Source: Sphingomonadales bacterium | GTDB lineage: Bacteria > Pseudomonadota > Alphaproteobacteria > Sphingomonadales > Sphingomonadaceae | Assembly (NCBI GenBank): GCA_017304125.1 | Contig: JAFKLV010000306.1 | Span: forward strand, 1 to 9,413 | Direction of reading: 5' to 3' | DNA length: 9,413 nt | Shown: piece by piece, positions 5,058 to 9,413 of the stretch | Layout: every line of letters begins with the position of its first letter | Position numbering within the stretch: the stretch's first letter is position 1 | Notes under the pieces: generated by a model | Seen by the model: only the letters and a program-made list of their open reading frames with translations | The model's database searches: none | What the model was told of the DNA's origin: nothing | Position numbers and translations under genes: made by a program

Positions 5058-6593
5058 TTAGTGGGCAAGTGTGGCCAATCGGCCACTTTCGCCGCCCAGC
5101 AGCTCGACCGGCGTACCACTCGCGCGGCGGCGCTGGAGCCAGTCTCGCAGCAGTTCGGCCGTGGTATGGTCGAGCGCGGCGAGGCGGGTCACATCGAGCC
5201 GCACCGCCTTGCCCGCCGGCACGCGATCGAGCGTCGCGGACAGCTTGGGCAAAGTGACGAAGGTCGCCGAGCCGTCGAGCGTGATCTGATGCGTCTCGCC
5301 CTCCGGCTCTTCGTGAACGCTGAGCCGCAGGCGGCGCAGGTTCGGCAGCAATTCGATCAGCGTCAGCCCGATGCCAACCAGCACGCCGGTCAACAGATCG
5401 GTTGCCACCACCGTGATCAGTGTCGCCGCCCAGATCACCACCGGCAGCACGCCGTGATCGCGCAGCAGATGCTTGGCGTGCGTCACGCTGACCAGCCGCC
5501 AGCCGGTGACGACGAGAATCGCGGCCAGCGCCGCCATCGGGATCTCACGCAGCAGCCACGGCAGCAGCGCGACGAAGCCGAGAATCCACACGCCGTGCAG
5601 GATCGTCGAAAGACGGGTCACCGCACCGGCCTGCACATTGGCGGACGAGCGCACGATCACCCCGGTCATCGGCAGACCGCCGGCGACGCCGCACAACAGA
5701 TTGCCGATGCCCTGCCCGCGCAGCTCCTTATTATAGTCGGTGCGCACGCCATCGTGCATCTTGTCGACCGCTGCCGCCGACAGCAGCGTTTCCGCCGACG
5801 CGATGAAGGCGATCGCCACCGCGGCCGCGATCACCGACGGATCGAGCCATTTCATCCAGAAACCGCTTTCCGGCAGCGAGATCGCCGCGGTGATCGACGC
5901 GGGCACCTGCACCTTGGCGACATCGAGCCCGAGCGCGACGGTGAGCAACGTGCCCACCACCACGCCGACCAGCGCGCCGGGCACGAGCCGCAACGACGCC
6001 GGGCGCACCTTCTCCCAGGTCAGCATCGCGCCGATCGTCGCCAAAGCGACGATGAACGCCAATTCGGCCGCCGCCATATTATACGGCGACAGGCCGAGCA
6101 GCCGGCCCGGCATCGCCGCGAGGTTGGCGGGGCCGTTGGCCAGTGGCTTGGCGTCGAACAGCACATGGAACTGGCCGACAACGATCAGCACGCCGATCCC
6201 GGCGAGCATGCCGTGCACCACCGCCGGGCTGATCGCGCGGAACCAGCCGCCGAGCTTGAACACACCGGCGGCGACCTGGATCGCGCCGGCCAGAATCAGG
6301 ATCGGACCGAGCGCGCTGAAGCCCTGATCGCGCACCAGCTCGAACACGATCACCGCGAGGCCCGCGGCGGGGCCGCTGACCTGCAGCGGCGATCCGGCGA
6401 GCGAGCCGACGACGATCCCACCGATGATCCCGGTGATCAGCCCTTTTTCCGGCGGCACGCCCGACGCGATCGCGATGCCCATGCACAAGGGCATCGCGAC
6501 CAGAAACACGACGATCGACGAGGTTAAATCGCGCCCGAGGAATTGCAGCCGCGGCACCGACACGCCGGGCCGCGTGGAAATGGCCTCGCTCAT
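5058..6593 (-). CDS. SulP-family anion transporter with STAS domain, probable bicarbonate transporter
   Basis: A 511-aa inner-membrane transporter of the SulP/SLC26 family. The membrane part (about residues 20-420) holds 10 or more hydrophobic segments. It includes FLVAMPLCMGIAIASGVPPEKGLITGIIGG (30-59), the SGPAAGL helix-3 motif (73-79), and ASAETLLSAAAVDKMHDGVRTDYNKELRGQGIGN (265-298) followed by GGLPMTGVIVRSSAN (305-319). A cytoplasmic STAS domain follows (about 432-505), with LDVTRLAALDHTTAELL (466-482) around the usual regulatory loop, where His476-Thr477 replace the common Asp-Ser. SulP proteins carry sulfate, bicarbonate, fumarate or other anions. The neighbour is a beta-carbonic anhydrase whose stop overlaps this ATG (TAATG), and SulP-carbonic anhydrase pairs and fusions are known, so bicarbonate is the most likely substrate (inference). 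Sulfate is the main alternative, but no sulfur-assimilation gene is nearby. Confidence 0.92.
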   Translation of the reverse strand: MSEAISTRPGVSVPRLQFLGRDLTSSIVVFLVAMPLCMGIAIASGVPPEKGLITGIIGGIVVGSLAGSPLQVSGPAAGLAVIVFELVRDQGFSALGPILILAGAIQVAAGVFKLGGWFRAISPAVVHGMLAGIGVLIVVGQFHVLFDAKPLANGPANLAAMPGRLLGLSPYNMAAAELAFIVALATIGAMLTWEKVRPASLRLVPGALVGVVVGTLLTVALGLDVAKVQVPASITAAISLPESGFWMKWLDPSVIAAAVAIAFIASAETLLSAAAVDKMHDGVRTDYNKELRGQGIGNLLCGVAGGLPMTGVIVRSSANVQAGAVTRLSTILHGVWILGFVALLPWLLREIPMAALAAILVVTGWRLVSVTHAKHLLRDHGVLPVVIWAATLITVVATDLLTGVLVGIGLTLIELLPNLRRLRLSVHEEPEGETHQITLDGSATFVTLPKLSATLDRVPAGKAVRLDVTRLAALDHTTAELLRDWLQRRRASGTPVELLGGESGRLATLAH

Positions 6594-7288
6594 TACTCGG
6601 CCGCCTCCGCCTCGACGAAGTCGGCGGCAAGGCGCCGCGCGGCGCGCACCGCGACCGGCAGCGGCTCGTTTTCACGCACCGCAAGGAAACGCCCGCTGTC
6701 GCCGTCGAGCGCGAGCATCTGGCCGGCGTGGATATCGACGAACCAGCCGTGGAGCGCGATCTCGCCGCGCGCGATCCCCGCCGCGACCGACGGATGCGTG
6801 CGCAAATGCGCGATCTGCACCACGACATTCTCGAGGCTCGCCGCGCGCACCGCCGCGCCATTTTCGAGATTGGGGTAAGAGGCGTCTAGCACCGACTTCG
6901 CCGCCTGGCTGTGGCGCAGCCACGCCGCGACATTGGGCATCCCTTCGAGCATCTCGGGGTTGACCAGCGCCTTCATCGCGCCGCAGTCGGAATGGCCGCA
7001 GACGATGATATCGCGCACCTTGAGCGCGGCGACGGCATATTCGACGGTCGAGGAAACGCCGCCGTTCATCGTCGCGAACGGCGGGACGATATTGCCCGCG
7101 TTGCGACAGACGAACAGATCGCCGGCCTCCGCCTGCATGATATGTTCGGGGACGACGCGCGAATCAGCGCAGGAAATCATCAGCGCCTTGGGGCTCTGCC
7201 CGTGCGTGGTCAGCTTGGCATAAAGCGCCTGCTGGTTCGGGAATACCTGCTTCTCGAAGCTGAAGACGCGTCCGATCAGGTCGTTCAC
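6593..7288 (-). CDS. can: Beta-class carbonic anhydrase
   Basis: A zinc enzyme interconverting CO2 and bicarbonate in the cytoplasm. Zinc ligands and the catalytic dyad are all present: CADSRV (Cys47, Asp49, Arg51) and GHSDCG (His106, Cys109), with RNAGNIVPP (69-77) and the SSTVEYAV helix (86-93) between; numbering is from the longer ATG start at 7309. The chosen start is GTG at 7288 (VNDLIGRVFSFEK), giving 231 aa. It has AGGAG 8 nt upstream and matches where the family usually begins, whereas ATG 7309 has no Shine-Dalgarno and would add seven unconserved residues. The stop overlaps the SulP start by one base (TAATG), so the two are co-translated. It lies only 69 nt downstream of the histidine kinase stop, so its promoter, if separate, is very compact. 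Enzyme class is certain; the start is fairly sure. Confidence 0.94.
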   Translation of the reverse strand: MNDLIGRVFSFEKQVFPNQQALYAKLTTHGQSPKALMISCADSRVVPEHIMQAEAGDLFVCRNAGNIVPPFATMNGGVSSTVEYAVAALKVRDIIVCGHSDCGAMKALVNPEMLEGMPNVAAWLRHSQAAKSVLDASYPNLENGAAVRAASLENVVVQIAHLRTHPSVAAGIARGEIALHGWFVDIHAGQMLALDGDSGRFLAVRENEPLPVAVRAARRLAADFVEAEAAE

Positions 7289-7293
7289 TGGAT

Positions 7294-7316
7294 CTGCTCC
7301 TATTGTCATGGAGCAG
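7294..7316 (-). promoter_or_regulatory. Hairpin covering the carbonic anhydrase ribosome binding site
   Basis: A perfect 7-bp inverted repeat, CTGCTCC (7294-7300) and GGAGCAG (7310-7316) on the plus strand, with a 9-nt loop. In the minus-strand mRNA the 3' arm is GGAGCAG, which contains the GGAG of the ribosome binding site for the GTG start at 7288, and the loop holds the alternative ATG at 7309. If transcribed, this stem would hide the binding site; as DNA it could be an operator. It requires a transcript starting upstream of 7316. Confidence 0.45.
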
Positions 7317-7340
7317 GATAACTAAGGCGGCAATTTTGCT

Positions 7341-7350
7341 GCGGCGCCGC
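7341..7350. repeat. 10-bp palindrome between the histidine kinase and carbonic anhydrase genes
   Basis: GCGGCGCCGC is a perfect palindrome 7 nt past the histidine kinase stop in the kinase's direction. No T-run follows, so it is a poor terminator, and readthrough from the two-component genes into the carbonic anhydrase gene is possible. GC-rich palindromes of this length can arise by chance at this base composition. Confidence 0.2.
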
Positions 7351-7357
7351 GGGAATG

Positions 7358-8674
7358 TTAAATTTTGTGTCCGGGCAAATGGATAGTCGCTTCAAGCCCA
7401 TGCGGCGCGCGATTAGCCAGCGTCAGCGTGCCGCCCTCGGCCTGCACCGCCTGCGACGCGATCGCCAGCCCCAGCCCGAACCCCACCGTGTCGTGGCGGC
7501 GCGCCGGATCGAGCCGGACGAACGGCTGGATCGCCATGGCGAGCTGATCCTCGGGGATGCCCGGCCCGTCGTCGATCACCCGCACCGTCACCGCCGCGCC
7601 GTCGCTCGACAGCGCGATCGTCAGCCGCTCGCCATAATGCAGCGCATTGTCGACGAGATTGGTCAGCGCGCGCTTGAAGCCCGAACGGCGCAGGCTGAGC
7701 TCGAGGTGATTCGGCCCGACATAATCCGCGACGCGCCCGGCATCATCGGCATCGTCGACCAACGTGGCGCACATCACCGCCAGATCGACCGGCACCGGCG
7801 GCTCGGGATCGCTCTCGCCGCCGAGAAAGGCGAGCAGCGAGGTGATCATCGCCTCCATCTCGACCAGATCATGATCGATCGCGGTGCGCGTCTCCTCGTC
7901 CGCCACCGCCTCGTTGCGCAGCCGCAGCCGCGCAAGGGGAGTGCGCAGATCATGCCCGACCGCGGCCAGCGCCTGGGTGCGATTGTCGATCAGCGCGCGG
8001 ATTCGCGCCTGCATCCGGTTGAACGCGGCGACCACGCGGCGCACCTCGCCCGGCCCGTCCTCCGGCACCGGCTCGACCTCGTCATGCCCCACCCGATCCG
8101 CCGCCACCGCCAGCCGACGCAGCGGCAGCAATGCACGGCGCAGCATCAACCCGCCGATCACCATCAGCGCGATCGCGGGGACGAGCGCCAGCGCGACGCG
8201 CTCGAACCCGAAATTGAGCCGCGCGACCGGCTCCAGCGTGCGGAAATGCAGCCAGGTGCCGTCGTCGAGCTGCAACCCGCCACTCACCGCCGAGCTGCGC
8301 CCCGGCAAGGTCAGCCTGAGCCGCAAATTGCGCGTGCCGAGCGACGGCTCCCATTCGACGATCTGGCGGCGCATCTGATCGAGCGCGGGCGCCACCGGGG
8401 GGACGTGCGGCGGCTCGCGGTCCCAATGGATTTCGTAGCGGTCGGTGGTGAGATCGCCCGCCATCTCGGTGCGCGCGGTCGCCGCACGATCCTCGACCAG
8501 CCGGCGGCTGATGACGAGATGTTCGGCCAGCCGCCGCGCTTCGTCGTCGCGCACCGAAAACTGGCTGGCACGCTCGTAGAGCAGGGTCGAGACGCCGAAT
8601 TCGATCAGCATCGTCAGCAGCAGGATCGCGACGACCTGTCCGAGCAGGCCGGTCGAGGGAATCAGCTTCCTCAA
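7358..8674 (-). CDS. EnvZ-type sensor histidine kinase
   Basis: A 438-aa membrane sensor kinase of a two-component system. Order: short basic N-terminus (MRK), TM1 at about 10-33, a periplasmic sensor region of about 125 residues (34-158) with no motif I recognise, TM2 at about 159-179, a HAMP linker (about 178-230), and a dimerisation/phosphoacceptor helix with AVGHDLRTPLARLRL (His241). The ATP-binding domain follows, with the N box (Asn339, Asn343 in LTNLVDNALHYG), G1 (DDGPGIPED, 368-376) and G2 (GFGLGLAI, 398-405). All catalytic motifs are intact. The start is TTG at 8674, which overlaps the response regulator's TGA (TTGA); the next in-frame Met (residue 22) lies inside TM1, so translational coupling from the regulator is the best explanation. 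EnvZ-like domain order fits the OmpR-type partner. The signal sensed is unknown. Confidence 0.94.
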   Translation of the reverse strand: MRKLIPSTGLLGQVVAILLLTMLIEFGVSTLLYERASQFSVRDDEARRLAEHLVISRRLVEDRAATARTEMAGDLTTDRYEIHWDREPPHVPPVAPALDQMRRQIVEWEPSLGTRNLRLRLTLPGRSSAVSGGLQLDDGTWLHFRTLEPVARLNFGFERVALALVPAIALMVIGGLMLRRALLPLRRLAVAADRVGHDEVEPVPEDGPGEVRRVVAAFNRMQARIRALIDNRTQALAAVGHDLRTPLARLRLRNEAVADEETRTAIDHDLVEMEAMITSLLAFLGGESDPEPPVPVDLAVMCATLVDDADDAGRVADYVGPNHLELSLRRSGFKRALTNLVDNALHYGERLTIALSSDGAAVTVRVIDDGPGIPEDQLAMAIQPFVRLDPARRHDTVGFGLGLAIASQAVQAEGGTLTLANRAPHGLEATIHLPGHKI

Positions 8675-9384
8675 TGGCGCTCGACGGGCACGTTGAGCAT
8701 ATAGCCGACCCCGCGCACCGTAACGATCGGCGCGGCATGGCCCTCGCTCGACAGCTTGCGCCGCAAGCGGCTGACCAGCACGTCGATCGAGCGATCCGAG
8801 CTGTCGCCCAGCCGGGTGCGCGACAATTCGATCAGCCGCTCGCGCGCGATCACGCGCTGGGCATGATCGGCCAGCACCACCAGCAGGTCGAATTCGGCGC
8901 CGGTAAGGTCGACCACCGCGCCGGTCGGCGAGATCAGCTCGCGCCGCGGCAGATTGACCGTCCAGCCCTCGAAGGTCATCAGCCCGGCCTCGCGCGCGCC
9001 GGTGCCGCGATCGAGCGCCGGGCGGCGCAGCACCGCGCGGACCCGCGCGACCAGCTCACGCACCCCGAACGGCTTGGCGATATAATCGTCCGCGCCCAGC
9101 TCGAGCCCGACCACGCGATCCATCTCGCTCGAGCGCGCCGACATGAAGATGATCGGCACGTCGCTTTTCTGGCGCAGCGCGCGGCACAGATCGATCCCGC
9201 TGGTGCCGGGCAGCATGATATCGAGCAGGACCAGATCGACCGGCCCCGAATCGAGCGCCAGCCACATCTCGGGCGCGGCGGACGCGGGGCGGACGACAAA
9301 GCCGTTTTCCTGCAACGCGCGCGCGGTGAGCATACGCAATGCCGGATCGTCTTCGACGAGCAGGATAACGGGAGAAGTCATCAT
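8671..9384 (-). CDS. OmpR-family response regulator
   Basis: A 237-aa DNA-binding regulator partnered with the adjacent histidine kinase. The receiver domain (about 5-118) has the acidic pocket Glu11-Asp12-Asp13, phosphoacceptor Asp55 in LVLLDIMLPG, Ser82 in the switch position (FMSARS) and Lys104 in AKPF. The winged-helix effector domain (about 135-235) has LTGAEFDLLVVL (160-171), the recognition-helix region SDRSIDVLVSRLRRKL (196-211) and the terminal VRGVGYML hairpin. It resembles OmpR more than PhoB, in line with the EnvZ-like kinase. The start is ATG at 9384, with an AGG 6 nt upstream; a second ATG follows at 9381, so the first codon is uncertain by one residue. Its stop overlaps the kinase start by 4 nt. 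Targets are unknown; the downstream carbonic anhydrase, SulP and porin genes are candidates only because they are adjacent. Confidence 0.95.
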   Translation of the reverse strand: MMTSPVILLVEDDPALRMLTARALQENGFVVRPASAAPEMWLALDSGPVDLVLLDIMLPGTSGIDLCRALRQKSDVPIIFMSARSSEMDRVVGLELGADDYIAKPFGVRELVARVRAVLRRPALDRGTGAREAGLMTFEGWTVNLPRRELISPTGAVVDLTGAEFDLLVVLADHAQRVIARERLIELSRTRLGDSSDRSIDVLVSRLRRKLSSEGHAAPIVTVRGVGYMLNVPVERH

Positions 9385-9413
9385 GCGAGGCCTAATCGCG
9401 AACCGGTTGTGCG

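Noticed and set aside
5066..5088. GTGGCC/GGCCAC hairpin at the 3' end of the SulP gene as terminator
   Set aside because: It lies inside the coding end and no T-run follows on the minus strand.
4899..6527. 542-codon plus-strand frame opposite the SulP gene
   Set aside because: Low-complexity His/Arg/Gln/Asp translation mirroring a well-conserved transporter on the other strand.
7289..7309. Longer carbonic anhydrase start at ATG 7309
   Set aside because: No Shine-Dalgarno upstream and seven extra residues before the conserved start; kept only as an alternative.
7355..8704. 449-codon plus-strand frame opposite the histidine kinase
   Set aside because: Same shadow composition; the minus strand holds every kinase motif.
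9401..9408. AACCGGTT palindrome upstream of the response regulator gene
   Set aside because: Only 8 bp, single copy, near the window edge; too little to call an operator.
1..9413. CRISPR array, tRNA/rRNA, insertion sequence or prophage genes
   Set aside because: No regularly spaced direct repeats, no tRNA-like folds noticed, no transposase or integrase motifs in any plausible frame.

Overview
The window is a stretch of high-GC bacterial chromosome that reads like a sphingomonad (Alphaproteobacteria, Sphingomonas or a close relative). That assignment is inferred from the GC-rich codon use, the CnoX / LON-domain / Trm112 gene trio with a CxxC-type CnoX, the TorF-type putative porin and the style of the intergenic G/C palindromes. 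No rRNA, tRNA, CRISPR array, transposase, integrase or phage gene is visible, and the region looks like ordinary core genome.

Plus strand, left third: the 3' end of a class I aspartate aminotransferase (open at the left edge); a 190-nt spacer rich in inverted repeats; a 46-codon single-pass membrane protein; and a probably exported MsrA (methionine sulfoxide reductase) that has only one cysteine. MsrA ends 17 nt from the stop codon of a convergent minus-strand gene.

Minus strand, read right to left: an OmpR-type response regulator and its EnvZ-type histidine kinase (overlapping by 4 nt); a beta-carbonic anhydrase and a SulP transporter with a STAS domain (TAATG overlap), probably a bicarbonate uptake and hydration pair; a TorF-family putative outer-membrane porin behind its own 158-nt leader; then, after a 265-nt gap holding a REP-like inverted-repeat element, a compact CnoX / LON-domain / Trm112-type operon (3-nt gap, then ATGA overlap) with a proteostasis flavour.

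The genes fall into three functional sets: oxidative protein repair and folding (MsrA, CnoX and the LON-domain protein), inorganic carbon or anion handling (carbonic anhydrase, SulP and perhaps the porin), and a two-component system that could control the downstream anion genes. The last link rests only on position. Three minus-strand genes appear to start with TTG. I see no convincing previously undescribed system. The most notable points are the single-cysteine exported MsrA with its start codon at the tip of a hairpin, a hairpin that would cover the ribosome binding site of the carbonic anhydrase, and structured intergenic DNA at 1052-1208 and 3917-4024.
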